A stretch of DNA of 21,254 bases from CAIUSP01 sp964594365. GTDB taxonomy: Bacteria; Actinomycetota; Thermoleophilia; Solirubrobacterales; 70-9. The stretch spans positions 1 to 21,254 of the forward strand of contig CAZQMB010000018.1 in assembly GCA_964594365.1 (NCBI GenBank). Reading direction: 5' to 3'. Positions 1-7,092 of this stretch are shown in pieces. Made by a program: the position numbers and the translations under genes. Within the stretch, counting starts at the first letter, position 1. Each line of letters starts with the position of its first letter. The notes below the pieces were generated by a model. The model ran no database searches, had not been told where the DNA came from, and saw only the letters and a list, made by a program, of their open reading frames with translations.

Positions 1-234
1 GAGGTGCACATACCCACCAACGAGCCTTCGGCTGCCACCGCTTCACTGATCGACCACGGCTTCTCGTTTGCCGGCTTCCTGCCCGAGATGCGCGGTCACG
101 CCGACCTGTTGCTCTTGCAGTGGATTGCTAATCCTCGAATAGAGCGCGACAAGTGGGCACTGCTCAACGACCACCTCGAGCGCCTGGCCGACGCGATCGT
201 GGATCAGGCACACCTGGCAGCCGAGCGCCGATGA
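1..234 (+). CDS. C-terminal fragment of an unidentified protein (possibly GNAT-like)
   Basis: The frame is open from the left edge and ends in TGA at 232-234, so only the last ~77 residues are visible and the start lies upstream of the window. A GTG at 4 is available, but nothing suggests it is the true start. The visible part holds the segment HGFSFAGFLPEMRGHADLLLLQ, here described by its key pattern: GFxFAGxLPE, a gap, then D followed by LxLQ. This resembles C-terminal ends of some acetyltransferase-like or ATP-binding regulator proteins. The match is from memory and is inference only. The final helix is Leu/Ala rich. The stop overlaps the next start codon as ATGA (231-234), so this gene and the glycosidase downstream are probably translated from one mRNA. 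Confidence 0.6.
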   Translation, partial: EVHIPTNEPSAATASLIDHGFSFAGFLPEMRGHADLLLLQWIANPRIERDKWALLNDHLERLADAIVDQAHLAAERR

Positions 235-1460
235 GCACCGGCTCGGTCGCGCTCGATCAGGCCCGGAGAGTCCTCACCGCGAGCTGGCGCAAAGGCGAGT
301 GGGCTGCGCCCTACCCGGACACCCCGGGGGAAGAGGTCGAGTTCGGCTACTCCTGCCCCTCCCCCACCCACTACCCGTGGCAGTGGTACTGGGACTCGTG
401 CTTCCACGCGATCTGTCGGCGCCGGTTCGATCCCGAGCGCTCACGCCGGGAGCTGGAGAGCCTGCTCGCCGCGATGCGCCCGGACGGGTTCATCGGCCAC
501 ACGATCTTCTGGAACACACCGATCGATCGCCTGCGCCGCTTCACCTACAACATCGACTCATCTACATCGCCCACCACCTCCACCATGCAGCCTCCGCTCT
601 TGGCCTGGGCCTGGAAGATCGCGGTTGGCGATCCTCGCGACGAGCCGCAGATAGCCCGGCACCACGATTGGCTGAAGAGCGAGCGCGACCTCGATGGAGA
701 CGGCCTGCTGTGGATCATCCAGCCCGACGAGTCGGGGCTGGACTCGTCGCCCAAGTTCGAAGAAGCCTGGGGCAGCAAGGCGCACGGGCACCTGGGCTTT
801 CCGCTGCTTTTGCGCCAGAACCGTCACCTCGGCTGGAGCGCGCGGGCGGTGGCCGACGCCCGCCACCCGGTGATGTGCGAGGTGGTGGTGAACGTGCTGT
901 GGGCGCTGTCGCTGCTGTCTATGGGCGAAGAGTCGATCACCCCGCGCATCGTGGAGCGGTTCTGGGATGAGGATCGCGGACTGTTCCTGGACACGTATCG
1001 AAAGGGCTCGAAGGAGCGCCAGGTAGCCACCTCCACCTGGAGCGCGCTCGCGCCGCTGGCCCTGCCCGACCTGCCCGAGGAGATCGGCCGTCGACTGGTG
1101 GAGGAGCACCTGCTGGCAGCGGGCGAGTACTGGACGCCGGTGCAGGTGCCGTCGGTGGCAGTGTCGGAGAAGGCGTTCGAGCCGCGCAGGTGGAAGACGG
1201 GCCCGATCCGCCGCTACTGGATGGGGCCGTCGTGGGGCAACTCGGCCTGGCTGGTGTGGCTGGGGCTGAAGCGGCTCGGATACGAGAAGGAATCAGCAGA
1301 GATGGAGCAGGCCTGGCTCGGCTGCTACGAGCGCGAGGGATCGTGGGAGTTCTACGAGCCGTACTCCGGCGAGGGCATGGGCGCGAGGGACTTCGGCTGG
1401 ACCTCGCTGGTGGCCGAGTTCGCCGACCCGGACCCGCTCGGTCTGACTAGCTGGGTGTGA
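231..1460 (+). CDS. GH63-like glycoside hydrolase (mannosyl/glucosylglycerate hydrolase type)
   Basis: A 409-residue protein without a signal peptide, so probably cytoplasmic. It looks like an (alpha/alpha)6-barrel glycosidase of clan GH-G/GH63, the size of bacterial mannosylglycerate and glucosylglycerate hydrolases. Visible signatures are PWQWYWDSCFHA (49-60), DGFIGHTIFW (85-94), ESGLDSSP (167-174), GPSWGNSAWLVW (332-343) and WEFYEPYSGEGMGARDFGWTS (starting at 372; key residues E373, P377, G380, F388, W390). By family analogy Asp171 would be the catalytic acid and Glu373 the base. The ATG at 231 is chosen because it overlaps the upstream stop (ATGA) and precedes the first conserved block. 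Its 3' end overlaps the stop region of the convergent sulfotransferase-like gene by 14 bp. The substrate is not determined by sequence; a compatible-solute glycoside is the best guess, and another GH63 specificity or a trehalase-like activity cannot be excluded. Confidence 0.8.
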   Translation: MSTGSVALDQARRVLTASWRKGEWAAPYPDTPGEEVEFGYSCPSPTHYPWQWYWDSCFHAICRRRFDPERSRRELESLLAAMRPDGFIGHTIFWNTPIDRLRRFTYNIDSSTSPTTSTMQPPLLAWAWKIAVGDPRDEPQIARHHDWLKSERDLDGDGLLWIIQPDESGLDSSPKFEEAWGSKAHGHLGFPLLLRQNRHLGWSARAVADARHPVMCEVVVNVLWALSLLSMGEESITPRIVERFWDEDRGLFLDTYRKGSKERQVATSTWSALAPLALPDLPEEIGRRLVEEHLLAAGEYWTPVQVPSVAVSEKAFEPRRWKTGPIRRYWMGPSWGNSAWLVWLGLKRLGYEKESAEMEQAWLGCYEREGSWEFYEPYSGEGMGARDFGWTSLVAEFADPDPLGLTSWV

Positions 1461-2553
1461 GCGCCCGCTTGGCGCGACTCGCGACCCGGCGCAACCGCCC
1501 GGGCGGAGGCGGCGGGTCGTAGACACCGCCGGGCAGCAGGGAGATCAGGAACTCGCGGTAATCCTCGGTGGGATCGAACGAGAGCAGGTGGTAGATGGCA
1601 TCCGCGAACTCGGGCGACTCCTCGGGGTGCGGATCGATCTCTTCCAACTCGTACTTGGACCTGTCGAGGATCTGCACCTTCCATTCGGTACCCGCAGGAA
1701 GTAGCGCGTTGAATTCGTCCACCCTAGGCTGCGCGTTGTCGACCAACCACTGGTAGACCTCGGGCACCCAGACAGGCCTCGCCGGTCTGGGTGAGGGTCG
1801 CCTGGTCAGGGTCATGCCGCTCCATTGCGCGCGAAAGTCATCCATCTCCGAGTTGATCCTGTGCATCAGGGCAAGCTCGGGCTGGGTCAAGGTGCGATTG
1901 ACCGGCCGATCCAAAGAGCTCATGGCGCTGAGATCGAGAGCCTCCAGCGGCAGCCCCCCGGCGAGGATCATCTCCTCGATCAGATTCGCGCGGATCACCT
2001 CGTATCGGAGGAAGGTCTCCGAGGTCACGCATGGCGAATCCGGCAGTTGGCGGGCGTATCTGTCGAGGATGCGTCTCTTTCCCCAGAGCGTCATGCGGGT
2101 GGCTGTCACGTAAGAGGAGAAGGAGCTGGTCTCTTTGAATCCGGCGGAGACCTGCGCGTGAGCCGACCAGAGGAAGGGATAGAGATCTCGCACGCAGTAG
2201 ACGCTGCGGATGGTGCCCCCCTCGGCCTCGAGCAGGTCGATGATCGGAGCCCATTCCTCCGGCCTCACATCAGAGAAGGCCTCGCAGGAGATGATCGAAC
2301 GTTCGCCAGGTGGTGCGAGACGCTCGAAGACCTCGAGCGGCTCATATTCATCCGACAAACCGAGAAGCCCGATCACCAGCGGCAATCCGTTGCCCGATCC
2401 CAGCGCGGTCGGATCACCCTCGACCGGATCGTCCAGGTAGTTCCAGCCAGCTGCCTTCAGCTGAGCCACGTTGCAGCGCAGCACCGCCTGGAGGGCGGAG
2501 GTCCCCGTCTTCGGTGAACCCGGATACAAGAGGACTTCGCGCGCCTTTGCCAT
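1447..2553 (-). CDS. sulfotransferase-like protein, copy A
   Basis: A 368-residue protein resembling PAPS-dependent sulfotransferases. The 5'-phosphosulfate-binding loop is seen at the N-terminus as YPGSPKTGTSALQ, and a 3'-phosphate-binding-like segment as VYCVRDLYPFLWSA. A third block, RPVNRTLTQPELALMHRIN, is shared with the neighbouring paralogue. The tail is proline rich (five prolines, PPPPPG) and basic. Start: an ATG lies 33 bp further upstream at 2586, but the ATG at 2553 aligns exactly with the start of copy B (MAKAREVLLYPG against MGKPREVLFYPG), so it is preferred. No Shine-Dalgarno sequence precedes it. The gene lies 63 bp downstream of copy B on the same strand and converges with the GH63-like gene. 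The acceptor (carbohydrate, lipid or protein) cannot be read from the sequence. Confidence 0.75.
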   Translation of the reverse strand: MAKAREVLLYPGSPKTGTSALQAVLRCNVAQLKAAGWNYLDDPVEGDPTALGSGNGLPLVIGLLGLSDEYEPLEVFERLAPPGERSIISCEAFSDVRPEEWAPIIDLLEAEGGTIRSVYCVRDLYPFLWSAHAQVSAGFKETSSFSSYVTATRMTLWGKRRILDRYARQLPDSPCVTSETFLRYEVIRANLIEEMILAGGLPLEALDLSAMSSLDRPVNRTLTQPELALMHRINSEMDDFRAQWSGMTLTRRPSPRPARPVWVPEVYQWLVDNAQPRVDEFNALLPAGTEWKVQILDRSKYELEEIDPHPEESPEFADAIYHLLSFDPTEDYREFLISLLPGGVYDPPPPPGRLRRVASRAKRALTPS

Positions 2554-3770
2554 CACCGACGAAGGTAACAACCTCGCAGAACGCAAGAGGCTGGCCCGAT
2601 GCGTGTCCGCTCGTCCTCAGGAACTGGCTCTTGGGGCAGCTCTCGCCTTCAAGGCAGCGCCGACTGAGCGGAGCCTGCGTCCCGCTCGCTCGAGCGACGA
2701 CTCAGGTGGCAGCATGGACTCGAGCAGCTGCCGCAGATCCGGAGCCGGCTCGAACGAGAGCAGGAACTCGATCGCACGGCGCGCCTCCCCGGACCCGATC
2801 GCTTCCGGGTCGTCAGCCTCGATCTCGGTCAGGTTTCGATCCAGCACCGAGAGGCGCCAATCCGCTCCGGCAGGCAGATGGGAGTTGAAATCCTCCAGAG
2901 CATCTGAGTACCGGTCGACCAGTGCGTCGTGCACCTCGGGGTAGAGCACGATCCGCGGCGGCCGCACCCCCGGGCGCAGGATCATGGTCTGACCGCACCA
3001 CGCGGCCTGGAACTCATCCGCCTCGGCGTTGATCTTCAGCATCAGGGCGATCTCGGCCTGAGTCAGGCTCCGGTTCACCGGCCGCTCGAGAGAGCCACCT
3101 GCATCGAGGTCGCAGGCATCGAGCGGAATGCCTCCGGCCTCCAACAGGGTCGGAACCAGCCGGGATCGGATCGTCTCGTAGTGGAGGAAGACGAGATCCT
3201 CCGAAGCGAGCACGGATGGAAAGCGTTCGCTGAGCTCGCGAAACGCTCCGATGCTCCGCAGTGGCTCCCCGCCCCTGTCCAGGGCCTCCCACTCGGCGAA
3301 CCTCCGCTTCTCGCCCCAGAGCTTCAGGTTCTGAGCCCAGCCCGCCCAACAGAGCGGGTAGAGGTCCCTGACCGCAAGGACGATCTTCACCTTGCTTCCC
3401 TCGGATTCGAGCAACTCGAATAACGGGGCCCAGTGCTCGGCTTCGAGCATCGCGAGGGCCTCGGCGGCGATGATCGACCGCTCGCCGGGCGGCGCGAGTT
3501 GGTCGAGCAGCTCGACTGGATCGGTCGCGTGGGGATTCAGGAGGACCTTGCGCTTGAAGTGCTCGCTCGGATCCTCTCCAGCGGCGCGAACCAGCTCGAC
3601 CGCGAGCGTGGGGCCGTTCCCGGTCGCCGACCCCATCACATCGCCTTCTCTCAGGTCACCGAGATAGTTCCAGCCGGCCTGACGGAGCCCGGGCACGCTG
3701 CAGCGGAGCATCGTCTGCAATGCAGAGGACCCGGTCTTGGACCCTCCGGGGTAGAAGAGGACTTCGCGCG
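2528..3770. repeat. 16-bp identical segments at the 5' ends of the two sulfotransferase-like genes
   Basis: The 16-base word aagaggacttcgcgcg occurs at 2528-2543 and again at 3755-3770, at equivalent codons near the start of each gene. With TTGTTACC upstream of both ATGs, it shows that the two genes arose by tandem duplication that included a little upstream DNA. The rest of the coding regions has diverged considerably. Confidence 0.7.
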
Positions 3771-3780
3771 GTTTGCCCAT
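2617..3780 (-). CDS. sulfotransferase-like protein, copy B
   Basis: A 387-residue paralogue of the neighbouring gene. The phosphosulfate-binding loop reads YPGGSKTGSSALQ (10-22), followed by LAVRDLYPLCWAGWAQ as the 3'-phosphate-binding-like region and RPVNRSLTQAEIALMLKIN in the C-terminal half. Compared with copy A it has a short insertion around residues 65-85 (DPSEHFKRKVLLNP region) and a longer C-terminal Arg/Ala tail. Several key positions differ from classical PKTGTT loops (SKTGSS), but the lysine and the small hydroxyl residues are kept. The gene is first in a two-gene tandem with copy A. Upstream lies the sigH terminator, so transcription probably starts in 3781-3812. Both copies have TTGTTACC shortly before the ATG, which may be a promoter remnant or element. 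Confidence 0.75.
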   Translation of the reverse strand: MGKPREVLFYPGGSKTGSSALQTMLRCSVPGLRQAGWNYLGDLREGDVMGSATGNGPTLAVELVRAAGEDPSEHFKRKVLLNPHATDPVELLDQLAPPGERSIIAAEALAMLEAEHWAPLFELLESEGSKVKIVLAVRDLYPLCWAGWAQNLKLWGEKRRFAEWEALDRGGEPLRSIGAFRELSERFPSVLASEDLVFLHYETIRSRLVPTLLEAGGIPLDACDLDAGGSLERPVNRSLTQAEIALMLKINAEADEFQAAWCGQTMILRPGVRPPRIVLYPEVHDALVDRYSDALEDFNSHLPAGADWRLSVLDRNLTEIEADDPEAIGSGEARRAIEFLLSFEPAPDLRQLLESMLPPESSLERAGRRLRSVGAALKARAAPRASS

Positions 3781-3812
3781 GGGCTGAGGACGGTAACAAG
3801 GGCGTGAACGAG

Positions 3813-3854
3813 GAAGGCCCCGCCTCCCACCTTTCGGGAGAGAGCGGGGCCTTC
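3813..3854 (-). terminator. Strong hairpin terminator downstream of sigH
   Basis: A perfect 11-bp inverted repeat, gaaggccccgc (3813-3823) and gcggggccttc (3844-3854), surrounds a loop with a further ctccc/gggag pairing. On the minus strand the stem is followed by a modestly T-rich CTCGTT stretch. It lies about 95 bp after the sigH stop and before copy B of the sulfotransferase-like genes, so it probably ends the sigH transcript. The near symmetry means it could also act in the other direction. Confidence 0.8.
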
Positions 3855-3948
3855 TACGTGGCTGTTGCGAAGAGGTGCTCGGTGTGGAGCCCCTCGATTC
3901 GAATCCGTGTGAGAGAGATTCAGCTCTTCTCTTCGACGCCGGGTCGGC

Positions 3949-4638
3949 TCAGACCTGCACCGCCCGCGAGGAGAGGTGAGTTGCCACCTTGCGCTTGACC
4001 CGCTGCAGCGCGTTGTCGACCGTCTTGGCGTCGCACTCCACCTGCTCGCCGATCTCCTCGTAGGGGTGACCGTCGAGGTAGAGCGCGAGCACGCGGCTCT
4101 CGAGATCGCTCAGCACGCTGGTCAGGCAACCGACCAGGCTGTCGAGCTCCTCGCTTGCGATCACCTGGATGGACGGGTCACGGACCTCCGGTCCGGGGAG
4201 CACGTCTTCCAGGGTCATCTCGGTCTCGCCGCCGGCGGTGCTCTGGCTGAACGAGACGGAGTGATTCAGGGGCATGTGCTTGTTGCGCGTGGCCGTCTTG
4301 ACCGCGGTGATGATCTGCCGGGTGATGCACAGCTCGGCAAAACCGCGGAACGACGCCTCGCGCTCGGTCTTGTAGTCACGGATCGCCTTGTAGAGACCCA
4401 TCATCCCTTCGCTCATCAGGTCGTCGGCGTCACCTCCGAGCAGGAAGTAAGACGACGACTTGACGCGGATGAACCTGCGATACCTGCGGACCAACTGGTC
4501 GTAGGCATCCTGGCGACCTTCCTTCGCCATCTTGACCAGCAGCTCGTCGTCGATGCCCGGCTGGGCACGGCGTCGAGCAGCCGCCTCGAGTTTGGCGATT
4601 GCTATTTCCTGGGTATTGGGGGAAGCAGATGCTGCCAC
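3949..4638 (-). CDS. sigH: RNA polymerase sigma factor SigH family
   Basis: A 229-residue sigma-70 family protein very similar in layout to Bacillus SigH (Spo0H). Region 2 spans about residues 45-118 and contains SSSYFLLGGDADDLMSEGMM, GLYKAIRDYK and FAELCITRQIITAVKTATR. Region 4 spans about 170-225 and contains LSDLESRVLALYLDGHPYEE and the helix-turn-helix end TVDNALQRVKRKV. The start is GTG at 4638, because AAGGAGG (4651-4645) sits 6 nt upstream; an ATG at 4770 lies within the promoter region and is rejected. The N-terminal ~35 residues are Ala/Arg rich and not conserved. The gene sits at the end of a clpC-to-sigH block, as in Bacillus, but is separated from rlmB by three plus-strand genes and has its own promoter and terminator. 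In Bacillus this factor serves stationary phase and sporulation entry; the role here is unknown. Confidence 0.93.
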   Translation of the reverse strand: MAASASPNTQEIAIAKLEAAARRRAQPGIDDELLVKMAKEGRQDAYDQLVRRYRRFIRVKSSSYFLLGGDADDLMSEGMMGLYKAIRDYKTEREASFRGFAELCITRQIITAVKTATRNKHMPLNHSVSFSQSTAGGETEMTLEDVLPGPEVRDPSIQVIASEELDSLVGCLTSVLSDLESRVLALYLDGHPYEEIGEQVECDAKTVDNALQRVKRKVATHLSSRAVQV

Positions 4639-4644
4639 GTACAA

Positions 4645-4651
4645 CCTCCTT
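4645..4651 (-). promoter_or_regulatory. Ribosome binding site of sigH
   Basis: AAGGAGG on the minus strand, 6 nt before the GTG at 4638. It is the clearest Shine-Dalgarno site in the window and decides the sigH start. It stands out because several other genes here lack such a site. Confidence 0.85.
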
Positions 4652-4661
4652 GGTTGTTGTG

Positions 4662-4688
4662 GCCCGCCCTTACCTCCCCTAGGTGGGC
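4662..4688 (-). promoter_or_regulatory. Possible leader hairpin upstream of the sigH ribosome binding site
   Basis: On the minus strand GCCCACC (4688-4682) can pair with GGCGGGC (4668-4662), 6 of 7 pairs, about 10 nt upstream of AAGGAGG. The loop contains AGGGGAGG, a second G-rich run. No T-tract follows, so it is not an evident terminator. A role in translation or mRNA stability is conjecture. Confidence 0.35.
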
Positions 4689-4755
4689 TCTCTCTCACGA
4701 GGGTGCTGTCAACGAGCCAGAGCATCGACTCGGGGTTCACCCTTCTTGCTGCGCC

Positions 4756-4783
4756 AGTGTAGGGACGCATCTCACACTGTCAA
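4756..4783 (-). promoter_or_regulatory. Sigma-70-type promoter of sigH
   Basis: On the minus strand a perfect -35 TTGACA (4783-4778) is followed after 16 bp by TACACT (4761-4756), a good -10. The predicted start of transcription is near 4749, giving a leader of about 110 nt before the GTG at 4638. Confidence 0.75.
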
Positions 4784-4865
4784 GCACCGTTCGTGATCGA
4801 ATGAATGAACCCGTGCAGAGGCCGAAAGCGCCGCTTCCGCCGCGCCCGCGCTCACCATTGCCACG

Positions 4866-5552
4866 ATGGCGAGCAAGTCACGACCGGCCCCCAAGACCCC
4901 GTCGCGCCGAGTCTGGAAGCGCACCGACGAGTTCGGGTTCGGGCGTCTCTCGGCGCTGACCGACGGCATCTTCGCGGTGGCGATCACCCTGGTCGCGGTC
5001 CAGCTGACGATCGAGAAGCCCGCCGACGACACGGCGCGCGCGCTGTTCGACGCGATCGGGGCCGAGGAAGGCGCGTGGGTGGGATTCATCGTCTCGTTCA
5101 TCGTGCTGGCGCGTTACTGGGTTGCCAACCACTCGCTCTTCTCCCGCCTGACGGCGATCGACACCACGGTGATCGTGCTGCAGATGATCTACCTCTTCCT
5201 GGTCGTGCTGCTGCCGTTCAGCGCGCGCCTGATCGGTGACTACGGCAACAACCCCGGCGCCGTGGTGGTGCTGGCGGTGATCCTCGCGCTGCTGTGCGTG
5301 ATGGAGACGGTGCTGTTCGGTTACGCATCGAAGGCCGGACTGCTCGACTACTCACCCGACGCAGACGAGTTCCGCTGGGCGATGGTCGCCTCGCTGATGC
5401 CGGTGGTGACCTTCCTCGGAACGATCCCGCTGGCCTGGGTGGACACCTCACTCGCCCTGATCAGCTGGATCCCCCTCGGGCTCGCGCTCGATCGGCTGAT
5501 CGCCGGGATCGCTCCGGACGGTGTGCTCGAATGGTCGAGGGACATGACCTGA
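4866..5552 (+). CDS. TMEM175-like (DUF1211) membrane protein, putative K+ channel
   Basis: A 228-residue protein with about six hydrophobic segments after a basic 20-residue N-terminus. The first membrane helix carries RLSALTDGIFAVAITLVAVQ (27-46). It corresponds to the RxxxFSD-type signature of bacterial TMEM175 channels, with Leu-Thr-Asp in place of the usual Phe-Ser-Asp. A second block, SFIVLARYWVANHSLFSRL, matches the family's helix 3 region with its conserved W...H. Family members conduct potassium; function here is inferred. The ATG at 4866 is the earliest start in frame, and no Shine-Dalgarno site is visible. The stop overlaps the ATG of the sugar transporter (TGATG at 5550-5554), so the two are coupled. 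It diverges from sigH across a ~227-bp gap. Confidence 0.8.
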   Translation: MASKSRPAPKTPSRRVWKRTDEFGFGRLSALTDGIFAVAITLVAVQLTIEKPADDTARALFDAIGAEEGAWVGFIVSFIVLARYWVANHSLFSRLTAIDTTVIVLQMIYLFLVVLLPFSARLIGDYGNNPGAVVVLAVILALLCVMETVLFGYASKAGLLDYSPDADEFRWAMVASLMPVVTFLGTIPLAWVDTSLALISWIPLGLALDRLIAGIAPDGVLEWSRDMT

Positions 5553-6991
5553 TGGCAACCGCGGCCAAGACGAGGCGCAGGGTCTCCAAGGGCAAGGGCT
5601 CGAGCCGGGTGATGAAGGGACTGCTGGTGGTCGCGCTCGTCACCTTCGTAGCCGGACTCTTGTTCGGCTACGACCAGGGGGTGATCGCCGGTGCTCTGGC
5701 GGGGATCGGCAAGGACTTCCGGGTAGGCGATGTCGCCAAGCAGATCATCACCTCGTGGGTCACGCTCGGGGCGCTGTTCTCGGCCCTGGTGGCGGGCACG
5801 CTCGCAGACAGGTTCGGCCGCAAGCCGATCTTGATCACCGCCGGGATCCTGTTCAGCGGCGGTGCGTTGATCCAGGGCTTCGCACCGGGCGTGCCAGTAC
5901 TCACCGCGGGTCGCGTGGTGACCGGCTTCGGGATCGGCTTCGCCTCCACCATCGCCCCCCTCTACGCAGCCGAGATGGCCCCGAGCGAGATCCGCGGGAG
6001 GATCGTCTCGACCTACCAGTTGGCGATCACGGTGGGGATCTTCCTCGCCTATCTCGTCTCGGACCTGCTCGAACCCGGGCGCTGGCGGGAGATGTTCCTG
6101 ATCGGCCTGGTCCCGGGGATCGTGCTGATCACCGGAGTCGTCTTCGCCCCCGAATCAGCACGCTGGCTGGCCAAGGTCGGGCGCAAACGAAAGGCCAGAC
6201 AGTCGCTCGCCACGGTCACCCGACCAGCGGAGGTCAAATCGAGCCTCGACGATCTCGAACACGAACTCGCCCACGAGAGGAAGGAGGGCGAGTCGACCTG
6301 GGGCGATGTCTTCAAGCCCAGCGTGCGAAAGGCACTGATCGTCGGCCTCGGGCTCTCCTTCTTCCAGCAGGTGACCGGGATCAACGCGATCATCTACTAC
6401 GCCAACACGATCTTCGAAAGCGCCGGGCTGACCAGCACCAAGGCGCAGACCACGGCGACCCTCTACTGCGTCGGGCTGACCAACGTGCTCGCCACCTTCG
6501 TCGCGGTGGCGTACGTCGACCGCTTCGGTCGCAAACCGCTGCTCTTCCTCGGGCTGGTCGGGATGTTCGTCTCGCTGTGCGCGGTCGGCCTGGGCTTCGC
6601 CATCGAGTCGACCAAGGACGTCGGCTCCGGCGCCTCGATAGTCGGCATCATCACGATGGTCGCGCTGGTGATCTTCATCGCTTCGTTCGCCTTCTCACTG
6701 GGGCCGGTGGTCTGGACGATCATCTCGGAGATCTTCCCCAACCGCATCCGTGGCAGGGCCGTATCGCTTGCGACCGCGGCCAACTGGGGAGCGGCGTTCC
6801 TGGTGACCGAGTTCTTCCTCAGCATCGTCAACGGGATCGGCGAGTCGGCGACCTTCTTCATCCTTGCTGCGATGTGCGTGCTGGCCTACATCTTCATCTG
6901 GCGATACGTACCCGAGACGAAGGGTCGCTCGCTCGAGGAGATCCAAGCGCAGTGGGCCAAGGGCGGAAGCACCAAGAGCTGGGAGGAGTAG
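5552..6991 (+). CDS. MFS sugar porter (sugar:H+ symporter family)
   Basis: A 479-residue protein with 12 expected membrane helices and the signatures of the sugar porter family (GLUT/XylE/GalP type). Seen in order: FGYDQGVIAGAL (38-49), DRFGRKP (86-92), the long motif GRVVTGFGIGFASTIAPLYA continuing to EMAPSEIRGR, PESARWL before the central cytoplasmic loop, QQVTGINAIIYYANTIFE in helix 7, DRFGRKP again after helix 8, and PETKGRSLEEI at the C-terminus. The start ATG overlaps the upstream stop, and GAGGGA lies about 9 nt before it. It probably imports a hexose or pentose by proton symport. It is coupled to the TMEM175-like gene, and the pairing has no obvious explanation. Confidence 0.92.
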   Translation: MATAAKTRRRVSKGKGSSRVMKGLLVVALVTFVAGLLFGYDQGVIAGALAGIGKDFRVGDVAKQIITSWVTLGALFSALVAGTLADRFGRKPILITAGILFSGGALIQGFAPGVPVLTAGRVVTGFGIGFASTIAPLYAAEMAPSEIRGRIVSTYQLAITVGIFLAYLVSDLLEPGRWREMFLIGLVPGIVLITGVVFAPESARWLAKVGRKRKARQSLATVTRPAEVKSSLDDLEHELAHERKEGESTWGDVFKPSVRKALIVGLGLSFFQQVTGINAIIYYANTIFESAGLTSTKAQTTATLYCVGLTNVLATFVAVAYVDRFGRKPLLFLGLVGMFVSLCAVGLGFAIESTKDVGSGASIVGIITMVALVIFIASFAFSLGPVVWTIISEIFPNRIRGRAVSLATAANWGAAFLVTEFFLSIVNGIGESATFFILAAMCVLAYIFIWRYVPETKGRSLEEIQAQWAKGGSTKSWEE

Positions 6992-7092
6992 CTCATAGAA
7001 GCGATCGGTCGTACGAGAGGCGCCCGGCAGGATGAGAGTGCGCAACAATCGTGCTTCAGGCGTGTCGGATAAGAGACAGGCCAACCAATTCG

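Noticed and set aside
3892..3906. TTCGAATCC, resembling a tRNA T-loop
   Set aside because: The flanking bases do not form the 5-bp T-stem, and no acceptor, D or anticodon arm is found on either strand. ATTCGAAT is self-complementary and can arise by chance.
4707..4712. Second TTGACA on the minus strand in the sigH leader
   Set aside because: No TANNNT box lies at 16-18 bp from it, while the copy at 4783-4778 has one.
3976..4959. 327-codon open frame on the plus strand opposite sigH
   Set aside because: It is antisense to a strongly conserved sigma factor. GC-rich DNA commonly gives such shadow frames, and its translation shows no family motif.
5755..7035. 426-codon plus-strand frame within the MFS gene
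   Set aside because: It is a +1 shadow of the sugar porter, rich in Arg/Gly/Asp, with no hydrophobic segments or motifs.
6992..7092. Terminator between the MFS gene and the NHL gene
   Set aside because: I found no stem longer than about five pairs followed by a T-rich run in this 101-bp gap.
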